Origin: a bacterium
Lineage (GTDB): Bacteria > Armatimonadota > Zipacnadia > Zipacnadales > UBA11051
Assembly (NCBI GenBank): GCA_021372615.1
Contig: JAJFUB010000090.1
Span: forward strand, 54,733 to 118,732
Direction: 5' to 3'
DNA length: 64,000 nt
Shown here one piece after another: positions 1 through 8,416 of this stretch. The first letter of the stretch is position 1. The number at the start of each line of letters is the position of its first letter. A program made the translations under genes and the position numbers. The notes below the pieces were generated by a model. It worked only from the letters and a program-made list of their open reading frames with translations, searched no databases and was not told the origin of the DNA.

Positions 1-3000
1 CTCCCGCCACGGACGAGTGGAAACAGTCGGAGCTGACTTTCGTCACCCCGAACAGCACCATGTACGTGCACCCTCTGGCCTACATCGAGGCCGAAAACTG
101 CGAGGGCTGGGCCGACGACATCGTCGTGGAGAAGATCGCCGAGCCGGCACAGGTCATGGCCGAGATCGCGGCCAAGACGAAACGGACCGACGACGAGACA
201 CGCCTGCTGGGACGCTGGCTGGTTGTGCAGGGGGACCTCGCGGGGGCTGCGAAGCTCATGGAGCAGGCCACGGGCCTCATCCACGCCGACCTCGCGACGG
301 TCCTCGCCCGCGCCACTACGGACCCGACCCGGCGGCGCCCCTACGTCGTGCAGGTCGTGGCCTACGGCGGGCCGACCTACGCCAAGGGCTATGAGGTCTT
401 CACCGAGATCACGGCCGACATGCCGGGCGAGCGCCGGGGCATCGCCCTGGAGGCGTTGAAGCTGAACCCGAAGGACCAGCGGGTGGGCCGCTCGGCGCAG
501 ATGATCCTGTCGGCCAACCAGGCCACTGACCCGCTGGCGAGCACCGGCGAAGGCCTGGAGCAGGTGCGGCAGTCCCAGGCCGCCCTCCAGGCGGCGCTGC
601 AGGACCTGCCGGCGGACTCCCCGGCCCGGGCAGAGCTGCAGAAGGCCGCAGCGAAGCTGGGCGAACAGGAGGCTCTCTTGCAGAAGCGCGCTTCCGAACT
701 CGGCAGTTGCACCATCCGCCTGGGCGGCAAGACCCTCGATCCGCAGACCGCCGCCATCGTGATCCCGGACGACCCGACCGCGCAGGAGTGCTACGCCGCG
801 CGCGACCTCCGCTATCATCTCGAACTTGTGACCGGCAAGCTGTTTGCCATCGCCCCGGAGAAGGACGCCAAGCAGGGCCTGTACGTGGGCAAGACGCGCA
901 AGGCGCTCGCGGCGGGCGTCAAGTTCGACACGCTGGGGCTGGAGGGCATACAGCTCAAGAGCGCCGGCTCGTCGCTCATTCTCGCCGGCAACCAGCGGGG
1001 CGTGCTGTACGCGGTCTACACCTTCCTGGAAGACAACCTCGGGTGCCGGTGGTTCACGCCGGACTGCTCGACGTGGCCGAAGACCGGCACGATCAAGGTA
1101 GGCAAGCTGGACCGCCGGTACATTCCGCCGCTGGAGTTCCGCGCGGGCGACTACCCATGCGCCCGGCCGGGCGACTTCGGCGTGCGCTGCCGCCTGAACG
1201 GCAACAACCACCAGATGACCGTGGAGCAAGGCGGGCGCAAGGGCGTTCACAGCCTCGCCCACACCTTCCAGAGCCTGTGCCCGCCCGAGAAGTACTACGC
1301 CACCCACCCCGAGTACTTCTCGCTGATCGGCGGCAAGCGTCAGTCAGGCTATGCGCAGCTCTGTCTGACCAACCCCGAAGTGCTGAAGATCTGCATCGCG
1401 GGCGTGCGGCAGTGGATCAAGCAGCACCCGGACATGAAGGTCTTCTCCGTCTCTCAGAATGACACCCACTACCCGTGCGAATGCGACAACTGCAAGCGCA
1501 TCGTCGAGGAAGAGGGGAGCCAGGCCGGCCCGGTCGTCCGCTTCTGCAACGCCATCGCCGACGACATCAAGGACGAGTACCCGGACGTGGCGATCGAGAC
1601 GCTGGCCTACCAGTACACGCGGAAGCCGCCGAAGATCACGAAGCCCCGCCCGAATGTCATCATCTGCCTGTGCAGCATCGAGTGCTGCTTCATCCACCCG
1701 CTCGGCGATGACCCGTTCAACAAGACCTTTGCCGACGACATCCGCGGCTGGAGCAAGATCTGCGACCGGCTGTGGATCTGGGACTACGTCATCAACTACG
1801 CCCACTCCATCTGCCCGTTCCCGAACCTGGAGGTCCTCAAGCCCAACATCAACTTCTTCATGGGCAACGGGGTGAAGGGCATCTACGAGGAGTCGTGCTA
1901 CTACACAAAGGGCTCGGAGTTGCAGGAGCTCCGCAACTACATCATCGCCAAGACGCTGTGGGACCCGAAGTACGACACGCAGAAGGCGATTGACGAGTTC
2001 TGCGCGGCGTACTACGGCGCCGCCGCGCCGCAGGTGCTGGCGTACCTGAAGCTCATCCACGAGTCGGTGCAGCAGGTGCCTAAGCTGCACGTGCAGATCT
2101 ACACCCACCCGAAGGTCTACGTCTTCCCGGATGTCATCAGCCGGGCCAACGTGCTGTTCGACGAGGCTGAGGGGGCGGTGGCGAGCGACCCCGTGCTGCT
2201 GCAGCGCGTGCAGGTCGCGCGGCTGCCGATCATGTACGCCCAGATCGTCCTGGGCACCTCCGGCTCGTTCGTGGAACGCGACGGCAAACTGGTGCAGACC
2301 GAGGGGCAGGATGTCAGCAGCCTGCTCGACCGCTTCGGTCAGATCGGCCATGCCGCCGGCGTGACGAAGGTGCGGGAGGGCGGCGGCAGCTCCGACCTGG
2401 ACGGCTGGCTGGCGTCCGTGCCCCGCCAGCCCCGGGAGCTGCAGATCGTCACACTCCGCAACAGCCAGCTCAAGGTGGACCTGATCCCGGCGCTGGGCGG
2501 ACGCATCTGGCGGATGACCTACCTGCCCGACCAGCGGGCGCTCATCCGCGTGGCGGGGACGCCGGAGGCCCTGTCGCCCGCCGAGGGCGGCTACGAGGAG
2601 TACAGCCAGGGCGACTATCGCTCCGCCGGCTGGAGCGAGAGCTACATGGCCAGCGACAAGACCGACCGGTCGGTGACGCTCAAGGGCGTCCTGCGGAACG
2701 GGCTGGCCCTGCAGCGGAAGCTCGAACTGGCCCCCGACGGAGCGGTGCTGACGATCACCTCGACCCTCACCAACGGCAGCGCCCAGCCGGTCGCAGCCTG
2801 TCTGCGCAGCCACCCGGAGTTCGCGGTCAGCTCGACCGAGCAGTGCTCCGTTCGCGTGCTGAAGGCCGACGGCAAGACGGTGACGATCAAGCTGGCGAAC
2901 CCGTCAGACCCCAAGGCCGAGCGCGACCAGTGGCTGCGCGAGGACGAGATGCCGGCGGGCCAGTGGGAGATCGTGGATGCCGGCACGGGCCTGACGCTCA

Positions 3001-3152
3001 TCAACCGGTTCGAGCGCGCGGACGTCGCTCAGGCGCTGCTCAACCGCGCCGGCCACCAGTCCCGCGTGAACCTGGAGCTGTTCGGCCGCGAAGTGACGCT
3101 CAAACCCCAGGAGAGTGTCAGCCTGCGCCAGAGCTTCGAGATCAGGAAGTAG
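1..3152 (+). CDS. DUF4838 carbohydrate-active protein, 5'-truncated by window edge
   Basis: The frame is open from base 3, and the residues before the first ATG (position 60) read like the end of a carbohydrate-binding beta-sandwich (TDEWKQSELTFV, then EGWADDIVVEKI). The true start therefore lies upstream. Counting from that ATG, a helical, probably coiled-coil stretch lies at about 165-215, an alpha-glucuronidase-like N-domain (YHLELVTGK) at about 217-345, and the DUF4838 core after that. The core carries the family's ND...CECDNC cluster near residue 465. The last 220 residues (ALGGRIWRM) look like a galactose-mutarotase-like sandwich. DUF4838 proteins occur in polysaccharide-utilisation loci, but their reaction is not firmly established; glycosidase activity is an inference. 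A second DUF4838 protein lies at 26954-29551. Confidence 0.8.
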   Translation, partial: PATDEWKQSELTFVTPNSTMYVHPLAYIEAENCEGWADDIVVEKIAEPAQVMAEIAAKTKRTDDETRLLGRWLVVQGDLAGAAKLMEQATGLIHADLATVLARATTDPTRRRPYVVQVVAYGGPTYAKGYEVFTEITADMPGERRGIALEALKLNPKDQRVGRSAQMILSANQATDPLASTGEGLEQVRQSQAALQAALQDLPADSPARAELQKAAAKLGEQEALLQKRASELGSCTIRLGGKTLDPQTAAIVIPDDPTAQECYAARDLRYHLELVTGKLFAIAPEKDAKQGLYVGKTRKALAAGVKFDTLGLEGIQLKSAGSSLILAGNQRGVLYAVYTFLEDNLGCRWFTPDCSTWPKTGTIKVGKLDRRYIPPLEFRAGDYPCARPGDFGVRCRLNGNNHQMTVEQGGRKGVHSLAHTFQSLCPPEKYYATHPEYFSLIGGKRQSGYAQLCLTNPEVLKICIAGVRQWIKQHPDMKVFSVSQNDTHYPCECDNCKRIVEEEGSQAGPVVRFCNAIADDIKDEYPDVAIETLAYQYTRKPPKITKPRPNVIICLCSIECCFIHPLGDDPFNKTFADDIRGWSKICDRLWIWDYVINYAHSICPFPNLEVLKPNINFFMGNGVKGIYEESCYYTKGSELQELRNYIIAKTLWDPKYDTQKAIDEFCAAYYGAAAPQVLAYLKLIHESVQQVPKLHVQIYTHPKVYVFPDVISRANVLFDEAEGAVASDPVLLQRVQVARLPIMYAQIVLGTSGSFVERDGKLVQTEGQDVSSLLDRFGQIGHAAGVTKVREGGGSSDLDGWLASVPRQPRELQIVTLRNSQLKVDLIPALGGRIWRMTYLPDQRALIRVAGTPEALSPAEGGYEEYSQGDYRSAGWSESYMASDKTDRSVTLKGVLRNGLALQRKLELAPDGAVLTITSTLTNGSAQPVAACLRSHPEFAVSSTEQCSVRVLKADGKTVTIKLANPSDPKAERDQWLREDEMPAGQWEIVDAGTGLTLINRFERADVAQALLNRAGHQSRVNLELFGREVTLKPQESVSLRQSFEIRK

Positions 3153-3200
3153 GGGCGGCAAGCGGCAAGTGGATAGGCAAGGAGTGAAATAGCCAGAGCC

Positions 3201-3245
3201 GTGGGGTGTCCGCCGTAGCCCGTAGGGCCGAAGTGGATACCCCAC
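3201..3245. repeat. Imperfect inverted repeat in the 3153-3300 intergenic space
   Basis: Arms GTGGGGTGTCC and GGATACCCCAC pair with one mismatch. The interior (GCCGTAGCCCGTAGGGC) resembles a segment at about 36650-36670, so the two intergenic elements share a module. There is no T-tract, so it is not a classic terminator. It separates the DUF4838 gene from hemW. Confidence 0.5.
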
Positions 3246-3300
3246 GACTCCCATCGCGTCAGCGACTCATCGACTCAACGATCCGTCAACCCACCGCACC

Positions 3301-4437
3301 ATGACCCCCACCTCCCTGTACATTCATCTCCCCTTCTGTCTCTCCAAGTGCGCGTATTGCGACTTCAACTCGATCGTCGCGGACGAGCGCCAGCGCGAAG
3401 ACTACTATGTCGCGCTGCTGCGGGAGATACGGCGTTGCGGCGGGCACTACAACGAGCGCCTGTTTCACACCGTGTACCTGGGGGGCGGCACACCTACCGT
3501 GTACGACCCGGGGCACCTGGGCCAGTTGCTGGACACGGTGCGCCGCTCGTCCCATGTCGCTCCGGACGCGGAGATCAGCATCGAGGCCAACCCGGGCACC
3601 GTGACCGCCCAGGGGCTGCAGTTCCTGCGTGAGATGGGGTTCAACCGGCTGAGCCTGGGCGTGCAGTCCCTCGACGACGCCGAGTTGCGGCTGCTGGGGC
3701 GACGGCATAGCGCCGAGCAGGCGCGCGAGGCTGTGGCGGCCGCCCGGGCGGCGGGCTTTGACAACCTGTCACTCGACCTCATCAACTGTCTGCCCGGTCA
3801 GAGCCCCCAGGCCTGGCAGAAGACGCTGGATGAGGTCGTCTTCTGGGGCCCGGAACACGTGTCGTGCTACGGCCTGAGCATCGAGGAGGGCACGCCGCTG
3901 CAGCGGCAGGTGTCCCAGGACCACCTGGAGCCTGCCGGGGAGGCCGTGGCGACCGAGATGTACGAGCGCACCCACCGGACCCTCACGGCCGCGGGGTACG
4001 AGCACTACGAGATCTCCAACTACGCCCGGCCCGGCCGGCGCTGCCGGCACAGCGAGAACTACTGGCGCAACGGCGAGTACGCCGGCCTGGGCGCCGGGGC
4101 CACAAGCTACCTCAACGGCTTCCGCATCAAGAGCGAGCCCGATCCGCGGCGCTGGGCCGAGCGCGTGCTGGCGGGCCTGCCGCCCGCACTGGTGCAGCGA
4201 GAGGCGCTGGATGAGCGCCGTCGCGCCCTGGAAGTGCTGATGCTGGCCCTCCGGACCAGCGACGGGCTGGACCTGCACACTTTCTGCCACGACTTCGGGT
4301 TGGATCCCAGCCGCTACGAACTGCGGGTGCAGGCGCTCATCGAGGCGGGGCTCGTCGAGCCGGAGCGAGAGCGGCTGGTGCTCACCCCGGTCCAGGGGTT
4401 CCTACTCCACAGCGAGATCGTACAGATGTTCATGTGA
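3301..4437 (+). CDS. hemW: Radical SAM heme chaperone HemW (coproporphyrinogen III oxidase-like)
   Basis: This 378-residue protein starts MTPTSLYIHLPFC and carries the radical-SAM cluster motif CX3CX2C (Cys13, Cys17, Cys20, sequence CLSKCAYC) followed by DFNS. The S-adenosylmethionine-site motif GGGTPT is at residues 61-66. Length and motif order match HemW, which binds heme and inserts it into respiratory enzymes, rather than HemN, which is longer and makes protoporphyrinogen. It is probably cytoplasmic or membrane-peripheral. The C-terminal winged region (LEVLMLALRTSDGLDL) is the usual HemN_C domain. No heme-biosynthesis gene adjoins it. No Shine-Dalgarno site is obvious; the start was chosen because the conserved N-terminus begins at once. 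Confidence 0.88.
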   Translation: MTPTSLYIHLPFCLSKCAYCDFNSIVADERQREDYYVALLREIRRCGGHYNERLFHTVYLGGGTPTVYDPGHLGQLLDTVRRSSHVAPDAEISIEANPGTVTAQGLQFLREMGFNRLSLGVQSLDDAELRLLGRRHSAEQAREAVAAARAAGFDNLSLDLINCLPGQSPQAWQKTLDEVVFWGPEHVSCYGLSIEEGTPLQRQVSQDHLEPAGEAVATEMYERTHRTLTAAGYEHYEISNYARPGRRCRHSENYWRNGEYAGLGAGATSYLNGFRIKSEPDPRRWAERVLAGLPPALVQREALDERRRALEVLMLALRTSDGLDLHTFCHDFGLDPSRYELRVQALIEAGLVEPERERLVLTPVQGFLLHSEIVQMFM

Positions 4438-4520
4438 GGTGCGTGGGGTGCATGGGGGGAGTGGGCAGGAGAACGAGGCAAGCCCGCGGAACAAACCAGG
4501 CTACCTCTGACTCTACAATC

Positions 4521-4526
4521 TTGACA
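4521..4526 (+). promoter_or_regulatory. Possible -35 box upstream of the collagen-like protein gene
   Basis: A perfect TTGACA lies 55 bases before the ATG at 4581. No good -10 hexamer stands at 16-18 bases from it (CACACT is a 3/6 match), so the promoter call is weak. The intergenic space is locally less GC-rich than the genes. Confidence 0.25.
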
Positions 4527-4580
4527 GGTGTCGCCGATTCCGCCACACTACTTGTGATCCATCCCAAAGAGGGTGTCCAC

Positions 4581-5792
4581 ATGGTCATGCCACAGAAGCT
4601 CTGGGTCGTCGCCATCGCCATCGGTGCCATGGCGCTGGCCGCTGTCTGCTACGCCGACAGCGAACTCACCATCTACGGCGGCAGCCTTGACAAGGTGACT
4701 CTGGCCCCCTGGGGATCGGGGAAGATCAAGCAGGACAAGGCCGAGAAGCTCTTCTCCAAGGACAGCCTGCGTGTGGACACAACGGGCTACCACGAGGGCG
4801 GGTCACTGCGGCTCAAGGAAGCCTCGGACATCACCCCCTTCCTGGGCAACCGGGAGGGATCGTTCCTCGTCCTGACCGTCAAGCCGCACGAGACGCCCGT
4901 GGCGACCCAGCCGCTGCCCGGCGCTGGCGGCATGCCGGGGATGCCTGGCGCCGAGGGCATGCCGGGGATGCCGGGCGCTCCCGGAATGCCGGGGATGCCG
5001 GGGATGCCGGGGATGCCCGGAGCGCCGGGGATGCCCATGGAGCCAGGTATGCCGGGTGCCGGGATGCCCCCCGGAATGCCGGGTGCCCCTGGGATGCCGG
5101 GTGCCGGGATGCCCCCTGGAATGCCAGGAGCCCCCGGGATGCCCGGGGCGCCGGGGATGCCCATGGAGCCGGGTATGGCGGGGATGCCCGGGATGCCGGG
5201 AATGCCCGGGATGCCGGGAATGCCCGGAATGCCAGGCATGGAGGGGCAGATGCCCGGCATGGTCCAGCCCCAGGTCGAGACCAGCCCCGCGATCACCAAG
5301 GTCCGCGTCGTTCTGGTGACCGACAAGGGGCAGATCGCTTCCGAACTCGTGCCGATTGACACCACCCAGGAAGTCACCGACGGGTGGTACCGCGTAGCCA
5401 TCCCGTTCGCGAAGATGGGCGGTCCCGGCGCTGCCGACGCCAAGGAGTTGCAGGCCGTGGCGATCTTCGGCGACGCGAAGGACTACATGTGGGTGGGGCG
5501 GGTGCAGATGCTGAGCGAGGCCCAGCCGCTGAAGGCCGAGATCGGCGAGAACCGCACGGTGAAGATGAAGGAGGAAGTCAGCTTCACCGCTGCCGACCAG
5601 CCGAACAACGCTCCCGCGCGCTACCGCTGGGATTTCGACGACTGGGACGGCATCCAGGATGACGCCACCGGCCGCACAGCGACCTGGAAGTTCATGGAAG
5701 AGGGGTTCTACACCGTGACCCTGACCGTCACCGACCCCGGCAACCAGAAGCTCACCCAAGTCGCCCATGTGGACATCCTGGTGAAGAAGTAG
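4581..5792 (+). CDS. Secreted beta-sandwich protein with Met-rich collagen-like insert and PKD domain
   Basis: The start at ATG 4581 follows AAAGAGGG; an in-frame ATG at 4587 is the alternative. The 403-residue product has a signal peptide (residues 1-26, AVCYA before DSEL). A beta-rich segment spans 27-110 and a second spans 231-312. Between them lie about 37 triplets, mostly G-M-P and G-A-P, with about 29 methionines (residues 114-228). The triplet phase holds throughout, although Gly is replaced in two MEP and two MPP triplets. Residues 320-403 form a PKD-like domain (RYRWDFDDWDG, then GFYTVTLTVTD). The two beta segments read as halves of one ligand-binding jelly roll, so the repeat would be an inserted loop. 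The cell-surface role is unknown. A hairpin terminator follows the gene. Confidence 0.82.
   Translation: MVMPQKLWVVAIAIGAMALAAVCYADSELTIYGGSLDKVTLAPWGSGKIKQDKAEKLFSKDSLRVDTTGYHEGGSLRLKEASDITPFLGNREGSFLVLTVKPHETPVATQPLPGAGGMPGMPGAEGMPGMPGAPGMPGMPGMPGMPGAPGMPMEPGMPGAGMPPGMPGAPGMPGAGMPPGMPGAPGMPGAPGMPMEPGMAGMPGMPGMPGMPGMPGMPGMEGQMPGMVQPQVETSPAITKVRVVLVTDKGQIASELVPIDTTQEVTDGWYRVAIPFAKMGGPGAADAKELQAVAIFGDAKDYMWVGRVQMLSEAQPLKAEIGENRTVKMKEEVSFTAADQPNNAPARYRWDFDDWDGIQDDATGRTATWKFMEEGFYTVTLTVTDPGNQKLTQVAHVDILVKK
4920..5264 (+). repeat. In-frame short tandem repeat encoding GMP/GAP triplets
   Basis: Degenerate nine-base units (variants of GGGATGCCG) repeat through this stretch and encode the collagen-like insert of the surrounding gene. 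Larger blocks also repeat: GMPMEPG and GAGMPPGMPG each occur twice. Such tracts change copy number easily, so insert length may vary between strains. Confidence 0.85.
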
Positions 5793-5826
5793 ACAGAAGA
5801 CCGCGGTCCCGGTAGACACCACTGAA

Positions 5827-5850
5827 GCCCTCCCTTCCCGGAGGGCTTTT
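5827..5850 (+). terminator. Rho-independent terminator
   Basis: Stem GCCCTCC / GGAGGGC (5827-5833 with 5840-5846), six-base loop, then TTTT. It lies 35 bases after the collagen-like gene and just before pyrC, and so separates the two transcription units. Confidence 0.75.
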
Positions 5851-5864
5851 GCTTGAGGCGCCCC

Positions 5865-7154
5865 ATGCACGCACTCACGCTCACAGGCGGCTTCGTCGTG
5901 GATCCGGGCAGCGGCTTCGCCGCTCCGGCCGATGTGTTCATCGCCGACGGTCGTGTCGCCGCGGTGCGTCCGCCGGGCGAGCAGAGGCCAAACGGGGAGA
6001 CGCTCGACGTCGCCGGGCGGGTCGTGGCTCCGGGGCTGGTGGACATCCATGTCCACCTGCGCGAGCCCGGTCAGACGCACAAGGAGACGATCGCCAGTGG
6101 CACCCGGGCCGCCGTTGCCGGGGGCTTCACCACGGTCTGTTGCATGCCGAACACTGACCCATCTCTGGACCGCCCCGAGCGCGTTCGGGAGGTGCAGGAG
6201 ATCATCCGTCGCGATGCCGCCTGCCACGTCCACGTCATCGGGGCGATCAGCCTCGACAACGACCCCGACCGCCCCTCCGACGCCCTGGCCCTCAAAGCCG
6301 CCGGCTGCGTGGCGCTCACCGACGACGCCTTCCCGCTGCCCGAGCAGAAGCACCGCCGGCAGGCCCTGGCGGCCGCCGCTGCCGCCGGACTGCCCTTCAT
6401 CGCCCACTGCGAGGACAAGTCCCTCAGCCGTGGCGCGCCGATGAACGAGGGCGCGGCGAGCCACCGCCTGGGCGTTGCCGGCCAGCCGGGACGCGCCGAG
6501 AGCCTCGCGGCCGAGAGCTGGTTGGAGCTCCACGACCTCGGTGCCCGCCTCCACCTGGCTCATGTCTCCACGGCAGAGACCGTCGCGGCGCTGCGCCGGG
6601 CCATGCCGCACTGGCAGGGGCGTCTCTCGGCCGAGACGGCCCCCCACTACTTCGCCCTGACCGATGAGGCAGTGCTTGAGCACGGGACCGACGCGAAGAT
6701 GAACCCGCCGCTGCGGTCGGAAGCCGACCGCCAGGCTGTGGCGGCGGCTGTCGCCGAGGGCCTCCTGTCGGTGATCGCCACCGACCACGCCCCGCACACG
6801 CCGGCCGAGAAGGCCCTGGGGCTTGAGCGGGCGCCTTTCGGCGTGGTAGGCCTGGAGACGGCGCTGGCCGTGACCCTCACGGCCCTGCCGGAGGGCCTGG
6901 GGCTGCCGCAAAGGCTGCTGCCGCTGACAGCTACACCGGCGCGGGTGCTGGGGCTGCCCGCCGGAGGGCTGGTCCCGGGAGCTACTGCGGACCTGGTCAT
7001 CATTGATCCGCACGCCTCCTGGACGGTCCAGCCCTCCGCTTTCCTGTCCCGCGGGCGGAACACACCGTTCGCCGGCGAGACCCTTACCGGCCGGGTCTGG
7101 GGCACGGTTGTGGGTGCATCGGTGGTGTACCACGACGGCAAGGCCGTGCCGTGA
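5865..7154 (+). CDS. pyrC: Dihydroorotase
   Basis: Catalyses the reversible cyclisation of N-carbamoyl-L-aspartate to dihydroorotate in pyrimidine synthesis; cytoplasmic zinc amidohydrolase. The 429-residue protein has the metal-binding signature DIHVHLREPG (His62, His64), then HCEDKSLS, HLAHVSTAE and IATDHAPH (catalytic Asp), all in the order of type I dihydroorotases. ATG 5865 is preceded by GAGG at six bases; an upstream in-frame TTG at 5853 is less likely. No other pyrimidine gene (pyrB, carA) is adjacent. The gene stands between a terminator and the MreB-like gene. Confidence 0.93.
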   Translation: MHALTLTGGFVVDPGSGFAAPADVFIADGRVAAVRPPGEQRPNGETLDVAGRVVAPGLVDIHVHLREPGQTHKETIASGTRAAVAGGFTTVCCMPNTDPSLDRPERVREVQEIIRRDAACHVHVIGAISLDNDPDRPSDALALKAAGCVALTDDAFPLPEQKHRRQALAAAAAAGLPFIAHCEDKSLSRGAPMNEGAASHRLGVAGQPGRAESLAAESWLELHDLGARLHLAHVSTAETVAALRRAMPHWQGRLSAETAPHYFALTDEAVLEHGTDAKMNPPLRSEADRQAVAAAVAEGLLSVIATDHAPHTPAEKALGLERAPFGVVGLETALAVTLTALPEGLGLPQRLLPLTATPARVLGLPAGGLVPGATADLVIIDPHASWTVQPSAFLSRGRNTPFAGETLTGRVWGTVVGASVVYHDGKAVP

Positions 7155-7168
7155 TCCGGCCCCGAGGA

Positions 7169-7198
7169 TTGCCTTTTGGGGGTGTCTTGTACTAAAAT
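7169..7198 (+). promoter_or_regulatory. Sigma-70-like promoter of the MreB-like gene
   Basis: TTGCCT (7169-7174), an 18-base spacer and TAAAAT (7193-7198) lie in a notably A/T-rich patch 68 bases upstream of the ATG at 7266. Matches are 4/6 and 5/6. Confidence 0.5.
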
Positions 7199-7265
7199 AT
7201 CCGTCTAGCGGGGGCGTTCCCGGGGCCTGTGAGGTCGTAGCCTACCGAATTGCCTTGGAGGGTGC

Positions 7266-8291
7266 ATGAATCTGCCGTGGGCTGAAGAGCTGGCCATAGA
7301 CGTCGGCACCGCGAACCTCCACATATCCCTGAAGCAGGGGGGAGTGGTGGTGCGGGAGCCCGCTCTGGTGGCCTACGCTGAAGGCCGGCGGCGGCCGGTC
7401 GCGTTCGGTCTGGAGGCCCGGCGGCTGCAGGAGCGGGCAGTGGAGGGGGTGCGCGTCGTCCAGCCGATCCGGGAGGGCGTGATCGCGGACTTTGACGCCG
7501 CCGTCATGCTACTGCGGCACTTCATCCACCAGGCGTTGGGGCGGCGCCCGATGCTCAACCCCGTCGTCGTGACGGCCTGCCCCACGGGGGCGACGGCCGT
7601 GGAGCAGCGCGCCCTGCAGGACGCGATCCGCGCGGCCGGCGGAGGTCGTATCCTGGTCATCCAGAAGGCTCTGGCAGCGGCCATTGGCGCCGGCGTGTCA
7701 TTGGACACGATTGAGACACAATTCGTCGTGGATATCGGCGCCGGGGCAACCGACATCGGCGCCGTCTCGATGGGGCTCTTGACGGCGGGCGCCTCGCCGC
7801 CGGTCGCCGGCGACCGGATTGACGAGGCCATCGTGCGGCACGTCAAGCGTACTCAGAGCATCCGCATCAGCACCACCACCGCCGAAGAGATGAAGATCCA
7901 GGTCGGCGCCGTGGACCCCCTGCTTAGCGGCAACAACAGCGGCTTCTCCACCTCAACCGACGAGCTGCAGGCGTACGACGTGAGCCTCGACGACATCCCC
8001 GCTGTGGTCGCAGCGACGCTGCAGCCGGTATACGACGAGATTGCCTGGCTCATCGAGGAACTGCCGCCCAAGCCGCGGGCCGAGCTGGGGGCCAATGGCA
8101 TCGTCCTCACCGGTGGCACAGCGCTGCTGAAGGGCCTGGCTGAGCACATGGCCGAGTGGCTGGGGCTGCCTGTGCGTGTGGCTACCGACCCCATGTCCTG
8201 CACCGTCCTGGGGCTGCAGTCCATCGTCAATGACATGCAGGCCCTGTCGCTGGGCGGGCGTCGGTTCGGCACTGTCTCCTCGATGTTCTAG
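7266..8291 (+). CDS. MreB-like bacterial actin
   Basis: A 341-residue actin-fold ATPase. Phosphate-1 motif IDVGTANLHI, phosphate-2 motif VVDIGAGATDIG and adenosine motif GIVLTGGTALLKGL all fit MreB, and the length is full. MreB polymerises on the inner membrane and guides the elongasome. The motifs deviate from canonical MreB (IDLGTANT, VVDIGGGTTE), and no mreC, mreD, rodA or pbp gene is adjacent. It is therefore likely a paralog rather than the housekeeping copy. GGAGGG stands upstream of ATG 7266. A dedicated promoter separates it from pyrC. Confidence 0.85.
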   Translation: MNLPWAEELAIDVGTANLHISLKQGGVVVREPALVAYAEGRRRPVAFGLEARRLQERAVEGVRVVQPIREGVIADFDAAVMLLRHFIHQALGRRPMLNPVVVTACPTGATAVEQRALQDAIRAAGGGRILVIQKALAAAIGAGVSLDTIETQFVVDIGAGATDIGAVSMGLLTAGASPPVAGDRIDEAIVRHVKRTQSIRISTTTAEEMKIQVGAVDPLLSGNNSGFSTSTDELQAYDVSLDDIPAVVAATLQPVYDEIAWLIEELPPKPRAELGANGIVLTGGTALLKGLAEHMAEWLGLPVRVATDPMSCTVLGLQSIVNDMQALSLGGRRFGTVSSMF

Positions 8292-8396
8292 GTCATCGCT
8301 CCACTACCGCTGCAGCACCCCACCCCGCAGACAAGAGCCGCACCGGCAGCAAGGGCCGCGCACGTGCATCTACGCCTTCTGGCGGGTGCCATTGCG

Positions 8397-8416
8397 CTGA
8401 GCGGCAGGCCGCTCAG
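8397..8416. other. Stem-loop over the 3' end of the phosphohydrolase gene
   Basis: Perfect eight-base stem CTGAGCGG / CCGCTCAG with a CAGG loop overlaps the stop codon of the minus-strand gene. It lies in the 121-base gap between convergent genes. There is no T-tract on either strand, so it may be an mRNA 3'-end hairpin rather than an intrinsic terminator. Confidence 0.4.

Noticed and set aside
1344..2813. 489-residue minus-strand ORF inside the DUF4838 gene
   Set aside because: No recognisable motif and a biased composition typical of antisense frames in GC-rich DNA.
4787..5443. Minus-strand ORF encoding IPG repeats opposite the collagen-like gene
   Set aside because: The tandem repeat has no stop codon in several frames; the plus-strand frame has a signal peptide, PKD domain and terminator, so this is a shadow.
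4803..7133. 776-residue minus-strand ORF across the collagen-like gene and pyrC
   Set aside because: His/Arg/Gly-biased shadow with no domain; both genes beneath it are well supported on the plus strand.
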